Assembly (NCBI RefSeq): GCF_002879855.1
Contig: NZ_PNYB01000022.1
Coordinates: forward strand, 22,230 to 86,229
DNA length: 64,000 bases
Direction: 5' to 3'
Origin: Trinickia soli
Lineage (GTDB): Bacteria; Pseudomonadota; Gammaproteobacteria; Burkholderiales; Burkholderiaceae
Shown here: piece by piece, positions 21,342 to 31,710 of the stretch
Numbering within the stretch: the stretch's first letter is position 1
How the letters are laid out: every line of letters starts with the position of its first letter
The notes under the pieces: generated by a model
Told to the model about the DNA's origin: nothing
Database searches by the model: none
Seen by the model: only the letters and a program-made list of their open reading frames with translations
Program-made: the position numbers and the translations under genes

Positions 21342-23816
21342 TCATCGAATCACGCTGCTCGGTGGCAGCAGGAACTCCTGGCTGTTTTGCGTCCGTACCT
21401 TCTGTTCCATGCGCGAAAGATACCCCGGATTCATCATTTCCTGCATACGATAAAACAGTAAATAGTCCAGGGCGATGCGCGTGTAGAACAGGTTCACGAA
21501 GGGCGTATTGTTCAATGCCACGCGCAGCGCGTCTGCGCCGACCTTGCCCGCGCGAAGGTTGCCGGCAAGCGCGTCATCACGCATCGACGTGTAGAGGTTC
21601 ACGATGTCGTTTGCGGCGCCAGCCGTCGGCCCGGCCAGCGACGAGAGCATGCCGCCGCCGAACCGGTTGGCATCGCCAAACAGGAAGTCACCCATCAGAC
21701 CCATGCCTCCGCCCTGCGCGAGCGCAGCGACGAAGATCTTGCTGTCCTCGGACGGGTCGTTCCCAGGCACGCGCGGTGTGCGCCCCTTCATGGCGTCCTT
21801 TGCGACCATCGAGCCGTAGCCGAATAGAGTAGACCACAGCACGAGATTGACGATGCCCATCGCCTCGCCGTTGCCATGCGCGAGCGCTGCGAGCGGGTTT
21901 GTGCCCTCGTAGCCTCGTCCGTAGATCTCGCGCCCGAAGATCTTCTGCAGGTACGCGCCGGTGAAGCTCTTAAATTGCGTGAGAAACCGCATGAACTCGC
22001 CGAGAAACGTCCCAGGCTGAGTGCCCTGCAACATGATTGCCCGGGTCTTGGCATCCGGCTCCAGTTGGAAAAAGCCGGTGCGATCGTTCAGGTATGTCTG
22101 GATCGCATCGGCAACCTTGGGATCTGAGATTGTATCGGGAGCGATGTACGCGCGGCCGTCGACCTGCATCTTCGCGGACGAGCGAGCGACATCCCACTTG
22201 GCCGAATCGATGCCGTAGAGGCTCAGCACCCGCTGATACTCCGGCTCGAGCGCTTCCCACGCTTTTCCGGCCTGCAGCGCCATGTGATGCGACATGCCCA
22301 TGGCGGCCGCGGCGCGCATTTTCTCGGTCCACCATTGGCCCAGGTTAAGCCGGAAGAAGACGCGCTGCGCACGCGTAAGTGAGCCGGCATCCTCAAACGA
22401 ACCGGTGCGCGCTATCTCGCCAATCGAGGACTCGAAGAAAACGCCCAGGCTCGCCAGCAGGTCGCGCCGTTCCTCGGTCTTCAGGTTCGCGCCCATCCCC
22501 GCGACGGATTCGCCCATGCCCTGGAGGAACGAGCGCCCTTGATACTTTGCCTCGGACCCGTACGCGGCGATATCGTTGAACTGCGACATGATCATGCCGC
22601 CGAGCTTGGCAAGCGACTGCCAGGCGCGAATGTTCGCGCCGCGCCGTGCCCATAGAGCGCTGCCCGGAATGTTCATCGTGCCGTCGACGGCCTTCATGTA
22701 CGTTTCGAGCTTGCCCTGCGCGCCTTTGATGCCGTCGATCTTCGAGAACTCGCCGGCGTCCTTGGCGTCCGCGACAAGCTGCTGCGCGATCGACTCCATC
22801 ATCGCTTTCGGGTTCGGCCCGAGCTGGCGCAGCAAGCCAATTTGCTGCGTGCCGCGATCGAGTCCGGCGGCCACCGCCTCGCGCAGATTGCGCGCGCCGA
22901 ACTGCTGGTTGTAATCGAACCATGAGTCGGCATCTTTGAAGTGCACCACGCGCGACTGGCTGAGCTTCTTGGCAAGGTTGCCCGGCCCCTTGAACGGCTG
23001 CTCTTCGATGCGCGAGATCGCCTTCATGTGATCACCGCTCGCGACGTTGTCGTAGATGCCGCGCAGCAGCTTGTCGACGTTTTGCTCGCCCGTCTCCGCC
23101 ACCATGCGCGGCAGATCGAAGGTGCGCATTGCTGTGTCGCGCCACGTCTCGAATCCGGCGTCCCGCACGCGCAGCATGTCGTGCGACTGCCGGACAATGT
23201 ATCCGGCTTCCTTGCCGACCCAGGCGCCCGCCTCGTTCGCGGCGTTGCGCGTCCATTCCTGCCACTTGTTGATGACCTTAGCGATGTCGGTCGCGAGCGG
23301 CGCGAGTCCCTTCGTGAGTTCCGCCTCATTGTCGCGCCCGATCGCCCACAGCGCGCGCGCCACATCACGATCCATCGTGCCGCTCGCGAGCACCTTGGTC
23401 GCGCCGATCTTCTCCAGGTCGTGCACGAAGCCGCCCAGCACCTTGTCACGCAGCGTCTTCTGTACGGCCATGACGGAATTGCGCGCACCTTGCTTCGCCC
23501 GGTTCACGCCGACGAGCAGTGCCTCAAGCCCCTCGGCCGGGCGCGCGCCGAACTGGTTTTTGACCCATTGCACGCGCTCGGCGCGGATCGTCGCGTTGAT
23601 GAGCGCGTTGCGCCGCTGAATGAACGCAGCTTGCTTCAGTTCTTCTCCGACGCGCTGGGCGGCCATGACGGACACGTCGCGCGGCGAGAGGTCTGGGCGC
23701 TGGCTCGCGATCATGCGCTCGTGAGCCTGCAGTTTGGAAAAGAGCGCGTCAGCTTCGTCGTAGCCGACTTCGCGCCCGGCGCCGGCGTTCAGCGCCTCGA
23801 TACAAACGTTTCTCAT
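21342..23816 (-). CDS. internal virion / DNA-ejection protein (large)
   Basis: An 824-residue, mostly helical protein in the third position of the ejection-protein set. It lacks motifs for an enzyme. Charged helical segments alternate with Gly/Ala-rich ones, and the C-terminal third has hydrophobic glycine-rich stretches (LVLWSTLFGYGSMVAKDAM, GGMGLMGDFLFGD) that could contact the cell membrane, as expected for T7 gp16-like or Bcep22-type ejection proteins. The ATG at 23816 overlaps the previous stop (ATGA). Assignment is from size, order and composition. Confidence 0.7.
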   Translation of the reverse strand: MRNVCIEALNAGAGREVGYDEADALFSKLQAHERMIASQRPDLSPRDVSVMAAQRVGEELKQAAFIQRRNALINATIRAERVQWVKNQFGARPAEGLEALLVGVNRAKQGARNSVMAVQKTLRDKVLGGFVHDLEKIGATKVLASGTMDRDVARALWAIGRDNEAELTKGLAPLATDIAKVINKWQEWTRNAANEAGAWVGKEAGYIVRQSHDMLRVRDAGFETWRDTAMRTFDLPRMVAETGEQNVDKLLRGIYDNVASGDHMKAISRIEEQPFKGPGNLAKKLSQSRVVHFKDADSWFDYNQQFGARNLREAVAAGLDRGTQQIGLLRQLGPNPKAMMESIAQQLVADAKDAGEFSKIDGIKGAQGKLETYMKAVDGTMNIPGSALWARRGANIRAWQSLAKLGGMIMSQFNDIAAYGSEAKYQGRSFLQGMGESVAGMGANLKTEERRDLLASLGVFFESSIGEIARTGSFEDAGSLTRAQRVFFRLNLGQWWTEKMRAAAAMGMSHHMALQAGKAWEALEPEYQRVLSLYGIDSAKWDVARSSAKMQVDGRAYIAPDTISDPKVADAIQTYLNDRTGFFQLEPDAKTRAIMLQGTQPGTFLGEFMRFLTQFKSFTGAYLQKIFGREIYGRGYEGTNPLAALAHGNGEAMGIVNLVLWSTLFGYGSMVAKDAMKGRTPRVPGNDPSEDSKIFVAALAQGGGMGLMGDFLFGDANRFGGGMLSSLAGPTAGAANDIVNLYTSMRDDALAGNLRAGKVGADALRVALNNTPFVNLFYTRIALDYLLFYRMQEMMNPGYLSRMEQKVRTQNSQEFLLPPSSVIR

Positions 23817-25615
23817 CGAGTCACCCCGCACAGCGCCGCGCCGAGAATGCCCTTTCCGAGCGCCTCGGCATCGCGCACGTCGGCGTCAAACGGTTCGATC
23901 TCGCGCGCGAAAGAATCAAGCGTGCGCTCGGTCGCGCCGCTTTGCTTTAGCTGATCCAGTGTCATCCGGTATTTTTCCTCGGCAGCTTTCATGCTCAATT
24001 CCGCACCCTCAGCCGCGCCGTCCTTAACGGCCTCCGGGATCTCTTTCAGTTTGGCGTCGACCGCGCGCGAGGCGACAGGATCGGCGACGGCGACGTTTTC
24101 CGGAGAGTTGAAGCGCTGCGCGGCCGCGCGATCGGCATCGGGCGACGGATCGAACATTTGCCGCACCGCGGCCTGAATTGGATCGCCCTGCAAGAGCTGC
24201 TCGGCGCGCTGCTGCACCGCGTCGTTGTAGCGCTCGGGAAACTCGCCGCGATCGAGCGCCGCCAGATCCTGCGCGGCCTGCGTCGCTTGCCGGTTGCTGT
24301 CGATCTGCTGCTCGAGGCGCTGCGCCTGCGATTGCAGATCGGCGCGCCGCGATTCGTGCTCGGCCTGCGCGCGGGCCTGTGCCTCGGAGAACTTGAGCTT
24401 TTGCGACTGCTGCAGCGCACGGATGTCGGACTTGGCCGGCTCGTCACCCAGCGCGTCGATCTGTGTGCGCAGTTGGTCAAGTTGATCGCGCATCTGCGTC
24501 ACCGCGCCCGGCTCGGACGCGTTGGCCGCCTGCGCCGTGAGCTCGGCCTTCACCTGCGGTGCGACGTCATTGCGCGCTTGCTGTAAGGCCGTGGCCATGT
24601 CCGTCGGCTGCTGGCGCTCGGCCATGGCGTATTGCAGCGCCGGGTCAGCGCGCATCACCGGATCGACCGTCACGCCGCGCCCGTCGAGCAGTTGCGATAC
24701 CGCCGTCGAGGTCGCCGCGATGCGCGTCTCGTGCGACACGCTATTGTTGATCCACGCCGCGCCCATGGGCGAGATCGGCACATCGCCCGTTTCCAGGTGC
24801 ACGACGAGCGGCTTGGCCGCGGGCGCTGCCTCGCCAGTTGGTGCCAAATCTGGCACGGTTTCGGGAACGTCAGTCTTGACGACGGGCTTGGTGGGTGCGC
24901 CGAAGATCGAGTCGTGAACCGCTCCGCCGATCGAATGGAGGCCCGCGCCGAACGCTGCGCCGAACGCGACGTTTTCGAGCGCCTGCGTCATCGAGAAGTC
25001 GTCGCCGACGCTCTTTGCGACCTGTGACTCAAGCGGCTGCAAGAGCGCCGTGCCCGCCGCGCCTTCGCCGGCGCCGACTGCAGCGCGTATGCCGAAGCGC
25101 GCAAGGCCGCTGCCGGCGTCTGCAAGGAGTGCCGTGTATTTCATCGGCCCGATCACCGGCACAAACGACGCCGCGATATTGAGCGGGTCGAGCATGGAGG
25201 TCGCCGCCTGCACGCCAAAGCCCAGGATCGAGCGCAAGCCGGTCGGCGAGCCCGCGATCGCAATCTGCCGCGCGGTCTGTTCCTGGTGCCGTTGAATCAG
25301 CGAATCGAGCGTATCGGCGTACATGCCCGATTCCGGTGGCTGCATCTTTAGGCCCGCGGCCGTCAGGCGCTGCTGTGCGTTTGCCGCATCTAACCGTTGC
25401 TGGCCCGGATCATTGCCGTAGATCGGCATGCCCTCGGGCGTGTAATCGATGACCGTGTTGTCAGGACGCGCGCCTTCGATGTAGTTCCAGCGGTCCTTGA
25501 TGCCTTGCAGGGCAGAGCCGGCCTGCGCGCTGAGGTAGTCGCCAAGCGGCGTTTGATAGTCGGTGATCGGCCGTAGTGGGGCCTGCGGATCGCCGTCGAG
25601 AACAAGGTCGCCCAT
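23813..25615 (-). CDS. internal virion / ejection protein (600 aa)
   Basis: Residues about 130-240 are Gly/Ala-rich and hydrophobic (ILGFGVQAATSMLDPLNIAASFVPVIGPM, here only part quoted by motif: FVPVIGPM; AAVGAGEGAAG; FGAAFGAGLHSIGGA), a membrane-active-looking region. Residues about 340-470 form a long Gln/Ala/Arg coiled coil (RAQAEHESRRADLQSQAQRL). The C-terminus is helical. It sits between two other ejection-type proteins and overlaps both by a few bases (TGATG and ATGA), so the three are made together. No catalytic motif seen. Confidence 0.68.
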   Translation of the reverse strand: MGDLVLDGDPQAPLRPITDYQTPLGDYLSAQAGSALQGIKDRWNYIEGARPDNTVIDYTPEGMPIYGNDPGQQRLDAANAQQRLTAAGLKMQPPESGMYADTLDSLIQRHQEQTARQIAIAGSPTGLRSILGFGVQAATSMLDPLNIAASFVPVIGPMKYTALLADAGSGLARFGIRAAVGAGEGAAGTALLQPLESQVAKSVGDDFSMTQALENVAFGAAFGAGLHSIGGAVHDSIFGAPTKPVVKTDVPETVPDLAPTGEAAPAAKPLVVHLETGDVPISPMGAAWINNSVSHETRIAATSTAVSQLLDGRGVTVDPVMRADPALQYAMAERQQPTDMATALQQARNDVAPQVKAELTAQAANASEPGAVTQMRDQLDQLRTQIDALGDEPAKSDIRALQQSQKLKFSEAQARAQAEHESRRADLQSQAQRLEQQIDSNRQATQAAQDLAALDRGEFPERYNDAVQQRAEQLLQGDPIQAAVRQMFDPSPDADRAAAQRFNSPENVAVADPVASRAVDAKLKEIPEAVKDGAAEGAELSMKAAEEKYRMTLDQLKQSGATERTLDSFAREIEPFDADVRDAEALGKGILGAALCGVTR

Positions 25616-28134
25616 CAGAAGACCGCCGGAATGTTAGGAAGGTCGGACGCAAACGGGTTAGGCGTCGAGGCCTTTGCAGGCGCCGCGAGCGCGCCAAACG
25701 TGCCGCCTACGGGCTTGCCGTCGCGCGTCTTGACGATCGACTGCGACACCGGATCGAACAGCGCCAGGCCCTTGCCATCGGCCGTCGTGATCCACTTGCC
25801 TTGCGACTTTAGGTTCGAGACATAGAGCGCCTTGGCATCCTCGGCGCGCATTGCAGCGGGCGCAGGCGGCAGGGTCAGGTCCAGATCGCCCAGACCGCTT
25901 TGGATCGCCTTGGCGCCGGTCATCACGGCGTCTGCATCGAATTGCGTCGGGATGCGCGCGCTGTCGCGGATCATGAACTGGCCGCCCATCAGTGCATTGA
26001 ATGCTTTCGCGGTCGCGTCTCCCGGCGACATGCCTTGCCGCACGTATTGCAGGCTGAGCCGGTTTGCCGAGTCGTAGAGTGCACTGAAGGTCGACGCCCC
26101 GCCCGCCGAGTAGGCCATCGTCGCAGCAAACGGCTGCGCAAGCGTCTGCAGTTTGGTTTCGACGGCCTTCACGTTGGCCGGGTCGATCCCGTCCTTTAGC
26201 GCCTCTATCTTCGTGTTGGCGGCCGAGAGCACGAGCTGGCGCGTTGCCGGATCGACGCTATTACCCAGGTAGCCGAGCACCTTGGCGACGGGCGAGATCC
26301 CCTTCAGTTGCCCGAAGACATCGCCCCACTTATCGCCCCACAGTTGCGCCTGCGATTGGATGACCTGATCAGCCTGCGTGCCGCCGTTGGCGTTGATCTG
26401 ATCCTCGAGCGTCTGCACCTGCAGCTTCGTGAGGATTTGCGGTTTGGGCACGCCAAGGCGCTGCTGCTCGGCGAGCGATGCCTGCGCGAATGCTTGGGCT
26501 GTCTGCGGCGTGGGATTGGCCGAGAACGCCTGCTGCGCACTTTGCACGGCCGGCGCGTTCTTCGCAGCATACGCGGCCGGATCTGCCTCGCGCTGCTGCA
26601 GCACCTGCGCGGCGGCGGCCTGAAGGATCTGGTGATCGTGAGCGGCCGTAGCGTAGCCGGGCCCGGGCGTGGGCGCGCGCGAAGTCACCATGCCGGCGAT
26701 GTCCTGCATCGGCATGCCCTTCATGTTCGACACGTCGATCGCCAGTTGCTGGCCGTCCTGGTAGGCGCGATAGTGCGCGGGTGCTTCGAGCGGGCCATAC
26801 GCGCTCACCAGCGTCTGGAACGAGACGGGCGACGGGTCCGATACGCCGTTGGCCGCCATCGATTGCGCATCCTGCAGGTGCGTGTCGAGTTGAGCCCGCG
26901 CGAGCGCCATGTTTTGGCTCTGCTGCGTCTTGGCCTGATTCCAAACCTGCAAGCGCTGCTCGAACGGCAGGTTTGCGAGGACTGGGTTGTCGGCCGGCGC
27001 GCTCGCTGCGCTGCCGAGTTTGAGCGCATCGTCGCTACGCTCTTTCCACATGGCTGTGTTGCCGTTAGCGCGATCGGACGGGATTGCGTCGTAATAGGCT
27101 TTTGCCAGGTCGTTGAACTTCGCCGGATCGTTACCGGCTTGCTTCAGCAGGTTATTCGCGGCGCCCGCACCCGCCTGGATCGCGAAGTTGTAGGCAACCG
27201 GCTGCATCGCGGGCGGCAGCGCGTCGCCGTGAATCGCATCCCAATAGCGCGTCTTGCGCAACTGCGTGGCCTGCTCTGGCGTGAGCTTCGATACGTCGAC
27301 GTCCGGATTGGCCTGCTGATTGATGCCGAAGTTCGTCGGGCCGTGACCGCTGTCGTCTGCAACGAAGCCGCCTTCCTTCTGCGCGATGAATGCGTCCGCG
27401 CCGGCGAAGCCGCCCTGATACTGTCCGCCGGTCGCGGCATTGGCGCCCATGCCAGGCGGCCCGACGATCGAATCCGGGTTGCTGCGCGCGACCGAGGTCG
27501 CAGCGGCATAGGCGAGCGTCTTTTGCGCGTAGTCGAGCAGCCTGTTGCTGTGCTCGGGACCGACCTCCGGCATCGTCTGACGCACCGCGTTCATCGCTGT
27601 GTCGTACTGCGACGGGTCGTTGAAAACGACGTTTGCCCAATTGTTGATTGAGTTCGTCTGCGTGTTGATGCGATCGCCCAGGCGTGCCTGCGCTTCGAAC
27701 GTGATCGCCTGCGAGCCGACCTGTGTGCGCAGCGTTTGCAGGCTCTGTTGCAGGAAACGTCGCGCAAGTGGCGTCGGCGCATTCTCAAGCGTCTTATTCG
27801 TGTAGTCGTCGAAGTCGTTCAGGACGGAGGGTGTGAAGCCTGCCGCGCTGCCTGTGGCCGCTTGCTGCCTATCGGTCAGGTTTTGCTGCCAATCCAGGTG
27901 CGCTTTCGAGAGCGTGTCTCCGGCCCACGTCTTGGCGTCCTGCTCTTGCTGCTCGGAGAGCAAGCGCTCGTTCGCCTTCTGGCGAATCATCATGCCTGTC
28001 TCGAGCGACTCGGCGCCTTGCCCGAGATTGGAGATCGCCGCGCCCATCGCGCCGGAAACCTGCAACGGCTCGGCGCGCGGAAGCGGCTCACCGCCGCCGA
28101 CATTGACCTGCTGATTGTAGAGTGGGATTTGCAT
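25615..28134 (-). CDS. internal virion protein with GH108-type muramidase domain
   Basis: An 839-residue virion protein. Helical N-terminus to about 225 (EQQEQDAKTWAGDTL, TPLARRFLQQSLQTL). At about 245-345 lies a GH108-like peptidoglycan hydrolase domain: DAFIAQKEGGFVADDSG with likely catalytic E254, then TNFGINQQANPDVDV, LRKTRYWDAIHGDALP and VAYNFAIQAGAG. The remainder is long and helical. Such virion-carried muramidases open a local hole in the wall for DNA entry, the role of T7 gp16's transglycosylase. The fusion to a large ejection protein is what identifies this gene set. Confidence 0.82.
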   Translation of the reverse strand: MQIPLYNQQVNVGGGEPLPRAEPLQVSGAMGAAISNLGQGAESLETGMMIRQKANERLLSEQQEQDAKTWAGDTLSKAHLDWQQNLTDRQQAATGSAAGFTPSVLNDFDDYTNKTLENAPTPLARRFLQQSLQTLRTQVGSQAITFEAQARLGDRINTQTNSINNWANVVFNDPSQYDTAMNAVRQTMPEVGPEHSNRLLDYAQKTLAYAAATSVARSNPDSIVGPPGMGANAATGGQYQGGFAGADAFIAQKEGGFVADDSGHGPTNFGINQQANPDVDVSKLTPEQATQLRKTRYWDAIHGDALPPAMQPVAYNFAIQAGAGAANNLLKQAGNDPAKFNDLAKAYYDAIPSDRANGNTAMWKERSDDALKLGSAASAPADNPVLANLPFEQRLQVWNQAKTQQSQNMALARAQLDTHLQDAQSMAANGVSDPSPVSFQTLVSAYGPLEAPAHYRAYQDGQQLAIDVSNMKGMPMQDIAGMVTSRAPTPGPGYATAAHDHQILQAAAAQVLQQREADPAAYAAKNAPAVQSAQQAFSANPTPQTAQAFAQASLAEQQRLGVPKPQILTKLQVQTLEDQINANGGTQADQVIQSQAQLWGDKWGDVFGQLKGISPVAKVLGYLGNSVDPATRQLVLSAANTKIEALKDGIDPANVKAVETKLQTLAQPFAATMAYSAGGASTFSALYDSANRLSLQYVRQGMSPGDATAKAFNALMGGQFMIRDSARIPTQFDADAVMTGAKAIQSGLGDLDLTLPPAPAAMRAEDAKALYVSNLKSQGKWITTADGKGLALFDPVSQSIVKTRDGKPVGGTFGALAAPAKASTPNPFASDLPNIPAVF

Positions 28135-28668
28135 TTAGCGGGTCGCCAAAGTGCCCATCGGGCGTGACCGGTAATAGTCAAGCTGCGCCTGACGCGTCGA
28201 GTAGTTTCCGTACGATGAGAGCGCGGCGGCGCCCGCGTTTAGATAGCCCGCCGTCATCGCCGTCGAGGCGTTGCGCCGATCCTGCGCGGCCTGTGCCTGG
28301 TCGAGCATCGATTGGGACTGCAGGCCCTGCGCCTGAAGTTGCGAGCCGTAGCGGATATTGAGCGCGTCGAGTTCAGCGTTCGTCGCGGATTGCTTATAGA
28401 GATCGAGCGCGGACCCCGAGGCAAGGTCGACGCCGGATTGAGCCATCGCCGCATTCTGGTTGCCAAGCGCAAGAGCCGCCTGACGCCGCTGCGATTCCTC
28501 GTTGGCGTTGCCCTGCTGCAGCGCCACTGTCGCGCGGCTTTGATCGGCCAGCGCGTTGTAGGTTGCGGCATTGGCCGAGGCGTCGGCCTGGGCCGATTGC
28601 GCCTGCGCGCTTTTGAGCGCACCGACAGCGGACACAGCCGCGATGATGAAGGGGATTGCGACAGCCAT
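28135..28668 (-). CDS. small internal virion protein (T7 gp14-like)
   Basis: A 177-residue protein with one hydrophobic N-terminal segment (VAIPFIIAAVSAVGALKSA) followed by a long Ala/Gln/Ser-rich helix (residues about 20-150) and a short basic tail. Size, composition and location before the large ejection proteins match T7 gp14, which enters the outer membrane on infection. The start overlaps the upstream stop by one base (TAATG). Confidence 0.7.
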   Translation of the reverse strand: MAVAIPFIIAAVSAVGALKSAQAQSAQADASANAATYNALADQSRATVALQQGNANEESQRRQAALALGNQNAAMAQSGVDLASGSALDLYKQSATNAELDALNIRYGSQLQAQGLQSQSMLDQAQAAQDRRNASTAMTAGYLNAGAAALSSYGNYSTRQAQLDYYRSRPMGTLATR

Positions 28669-29111
28669 TATCGGATCCTCACGTACATGGATTCATCTCC
28701 ACCGTCTGGACGATAGCCGCGCATCACCGGTGTCTCGAGCGTAAAGCCGAGCAGCGACAGCCAGCGGTGGCCCTCTTGGAAATTCACATCACACGTTGCC
28801 TCGATGCGGCGCAGCGTCGACGAATCGAAATAACGCTTGGTGGCGTAGTGCACGCGGCGCATCACATCGCCGCCAAGGTCGCTCGCGAGCAGCGCCCACG
28901 CCGTGCCGCGGCCTTCCCAGATTGTCATGACGCCGCCGCACATCACGGCCCGTGCTCCTACGAACGCCGTGAAGGCGTCCGTTGTCGCCAGCATTTCGGC
29001 GTAGCCCGGCGATTGGATGAACGCGCGCATCGGCTGCTGATGCGGCTGCAGCGCGAGCATGGACAAGTGCGCCGGCTCGAAGGGTTCGACGTGAAAATCA
29101 TCCGCGGTCAT
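28668..29111 (-). CDS. T7 gp13-like internal protein (DUF2833 / GNAT-like)
   Basis: A 147-residue protein with GNAT-type layout: a charged N-terminus (DDFHVEPFEPAHLSML), a central CGGVMTIWEGRGTAWALLASDLGG, and C-terminal RIEATCDVNFQEGHRWLSLLGFTLETPV, which matches the usual acetyltransferase end (ATCDVNFxxGHRWLxxLGF). In T7-like phages this place is taken by gp13, an assembly factor rather than a proven acetyltransferase. Overlaps the nozzle gene by 14 bp. Confidence 0.75.
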   Translation of the reverse strand: MTADDFHVEPFEPAHLSMLALQPHQQPMRAFIQSPGYAEMLATTDAFTAFVGARAVMCGGVMTIWEGRGTAWALLASDLGGDVMRRVHYATKRYFDSSTLRRIEATCDVNFQEGHRWLSLLGFTLETPVMRGYRPDGGDESMYVRIR

Positions 29112-31710
29112 AGGTGGTCACCTGCGGCAGGATCGCGACGATGGTCGATGGAAGCGGATACGGCTGCGTGATGCACACCCATGGGTTGCTGTCGTAGTCG
29201 TCTGGAAAGTCGAACAGCATGTCGCCGGTATAGAGCGGCGGCGCGTTGTCCATCGGATCGAGGGCATTTCGGAACTGCCCTTCGTCCATGCTCGCGAAGC
29301 TGCTACCGAATTGCAGCCCCAGCGTTTCGAGCACGCGCACGACGACCTGATTGATACGCGCCGACTTGCCTTGGCTCGTTCCGTCCGCGCCGCCCGCATT
29401 TAAGCGCATCGTCTGCAGGCGCCCAGGACAGGCAAGCCCGACATGCACCTTCGAGCCAGGGTTCTGCAGCGTGATCTGGCCACCACTCACAACGCGAGAC
29501 GGGTGCGTCGCTCCGTTCACAAGCAAATCGACCGTCTGCCCCTCGAGGTGCGAGAGGCCACCGATCGTTGTGACCGTCATGCGCCAAGCATTGGCCGCGA
29601 TGGGCGAGAGGTTGGGAAACACAGCGTCGATCGTGCAGATGACGATGTTTGGCGAGACGAATGTCGTGATTGTCGCCTTGGCCGTGTGGAATTGCGTAAC
29701 CGTGTTACCACTTACGTCCAAGGCCGGTGCGGTGTAGCGATATTGAATCTGGCGCCCTACGTCGGTCGAGGCCCAGACCGATGCAGACGCTGTGAATTGC
29801 ACGCCCTGGGTATGCGCAACCGTCGCGCCGGCGCCGGGTGTGAGCGACCCGTCGATTGTGTTATCGAGCGTAAGGCCAGCATCCACGTAGAAGCCGTCCT
29901 CCGGATCATCGCCTGCCCTGCGCTCCCATTCGAGATAGCAGACGTAGCGCTTGGTAACGCCCGCGATCGTGAAATTGATGATCGCCCACAGTTCGTCGCG
30001 AGAGCCGTCCGGTGCGGGAATGACAGCCAGGGTTTCGACCTTGCCGCCGCCGCCGATTGGATGACGGTGCCAGCCGCCGTGAGGCGCATCCGGATACTGC
30101 TCGCGCGAATACGTCATCGCGACGAGCGCGCCGTCGGAACGCACCCCCCAGTTCACCGAGTACGGCTCTTGCTGGTAGACGATCTGATTGAGTTGCGGCT
30201 GCGGAATATGCTCGGCAAGCATCGACTGGTCGTTCGATTGGAAGTCACCCGACATCAGATCGTAGGAAATGTCGCGCAGCTTCGTGCCGGCGCGCTGCAC
30301 GAATAGCAGCGTGCGACCCACGTGAGCGGGCTTGGCGTTGCGCGAGCCAAACGACGAGATCGGCGGCGCGCTGACGTTATCCGGCCCGAACGGTTGATTC
30401 TCCGTCAGCGACTTGACCACGAACTCGCTCCCCGCTGTGCCGCACACGAGTGCCTCGATGTTGCTGTCGTACGGCTCGATCCACTGAATGTCGTTCACCT
30501 GCGAGGATGCGAGCGTCGCGGTGATGGCCATATCGGTCGTCACCAAGCCGTTCAGGTCCTTGGCGCTGAAATTCTCGAAGTCGCCGGCCACACCCAGCCA
30601 GACGGTTTGCTTGCGCGCAAACACCAGGCGCTGCCGGAACAGGCTCACGACCGAAGGCCAGCCCTCGACGTCTGACCATGCGCCGAACGCCCAATTGACC
30701 GAGGCGTTACCCGAGCCGACCGCATCGGCGGGCAGTTGCGCCTGAGAGGTTGCCGTCGTGATCGGCACGACCGTACCCGTTACCTGCGTGGCCGACGTGT
30801 AGCCGGTGATGAGCACGATGCCAAAGCCGGGGTCTTCGTAGTTCCATTGCACGCCGACCTGCGCATCGATGCCGGTCGTCGATCCCGACGGCACGTAGTA
30901 GTTTCCCTTCACCACGTTGCCGCCGTCCCATAGCGCGCCCTGCGTGTGCACGGGCTTGTTCGGGCCGGTGACACGAATAAGCGGCGCGGTTGTGTTCGGG
31001 CTCACGGCCTTATAAGTCTTGCCGTCGGAGATGCGCAGATCGCCGTTATTGATGACTTCCGGCTGCATCCACTGCGTCGTGGCCGCCGCCGACTTGCGGC
31101 TTAGTTGGAACAGCGAGCCCACATGCCCGGGCTGAAAAATGCCGCTTGATGCTGTGAGAGTGACGCTGCCGGTCTGAGCCGACGCATAGACGGTCGTGCT
31201 CGAGGTGTTCGCAGTCTTGAACGGGCCGCCGATCTGCTGCATGGTCGTGAGGGACCAATTCGTCGGGCCAAGGCGCGAGAGCTTGCGCGGCGCGTAGCTC
31301 GGATGCGTGATGTAGACGACGTCTGCGGACTCTACGAAGTCGAGCGTGAACAGGCCGTCGGCATCAAACAAATCGGCCGTCGACCAAGGCGATGCGATCT
31401 CATAGGGCGCAGCGCCGTTGAGCACCTGGCCGTGGTTCGCCCAGAAGCGTATGTACTGGTTGCCGAACTCCAGCACGTAGGCCTGCGTCGTGTTGAATTC
31501 GAACCGCACAAGCCACGTCTTGGCCGTCTGGTCCTTTACCGTGCCGATAAAGCGAAACCCGCCGCGACGCATCGCGGGGCCCTGAATGAGTGGGATATAG
31601 TTCTCGCAGATCTTCAGGCCAGCGCTGTATTTGGCGATGTCGACGCGCCCCTCAAGCCTGGGCGAGAGCTCGCCCGAGTTGAAAGAGCCGAGGATGGGAG
31701 AAGCTCTCAT
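29098..31710 (-). CDS. tail tubular protein B / nozzle (T7 gp12-like)
   Basis: An 870-residue structural protein. It opens with SPILGSFNSGELSPRLEGRVDIAKYSAGLKICEN (key pattern: FNSGELSP..R.D..KY..G...C.N), the standard start of podovirus nozzle/tubular-B proteins, and continues with beta-rich repeats. The ATG at 31710 overlaps the stop of the adaptor gene (ATGA); the frame extends 48 codons further but only antisense to that gene. It forms the tip of the short tail. Confidence 0.83.
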   Translation of the reverse strand: MRASPILGSFNSGELSPRLEGRVDIAKYSAGLKICENYIPLIQGPAMRRGGFRFIGTVKDQTAKTWLVRFEFNTTQAYVLEFGNQYIRFWANHGQVLNGAAPYEIASPWSTADLFDADGLFTLDFVESADVVYITHPSYAPRKLSRLGPTNWSLTTMQQIGGPFKTANTSSTTVYASAQTGSVTLTASSGIFQPGHVGSLFQLSRKSAAATTQWMQPEVINNGDLRISDGKTYKAVSPNTTAPLIRVTGPNKPVHTQGALWDGGNVVKGNYYVPSGSTTGIDAQVGVQWNYEDPGFGIVLITGYTSATQVTGTVVPITTATSQAQLPADAVGSGNASVNWAFGAWSDVEGWPSVVSLFRQRLVFARKQTVWLGVAGDFENFSAKDLNGLVTTDMAITATLASSQVNDIQWIEPYDSNIEALVCGTAGSEFVVKSLTENQPFGPDNVSAPPISSFGSRNAKPAHVGRTLLFVQRAGTKLRDISYDLMSGDFQSNDQSMLAEHIPQPQLNQIVYQQEPYSVNWGVRSDGALVAMTYSREQYPDAPHGGWHRHPIGGGGKVETLAVIPAPDGSRDELWAIINFTIAGVTKRYVCYLEWERRAGDDPEDGFYVDAGLTLDNTIDGSLTPGAGATVAHTQGVQFTASASVWASTDVGRQIQYRYTAPALDVSGNTVTQFHTAKATITTFVSPNIVICTIDAVFPNLSPIAANAWRMTVTTIGGLSHLEGQTVDLLVNGATHPSRVVSGGQITLQNPGSKVHVGLACPGRLQTMRLNAGGADGTSQGKSARINQVVVRVLETLGLQFGSSFASMDEGQFRNALDPMDNAPPLYTGDMLFDFPDDYDSNPWVCITQPYPLPSTIVAILPQVTTYDRG

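Noticed and set aside
18807..28134. Possible diversity-generating retroelement as in the related Bordetella phage BPP-1
   Set aside because: The structural genes recall BPP-1, but no reverse transcriptase frame and no template/variable repeat pair near the tailspike were found.
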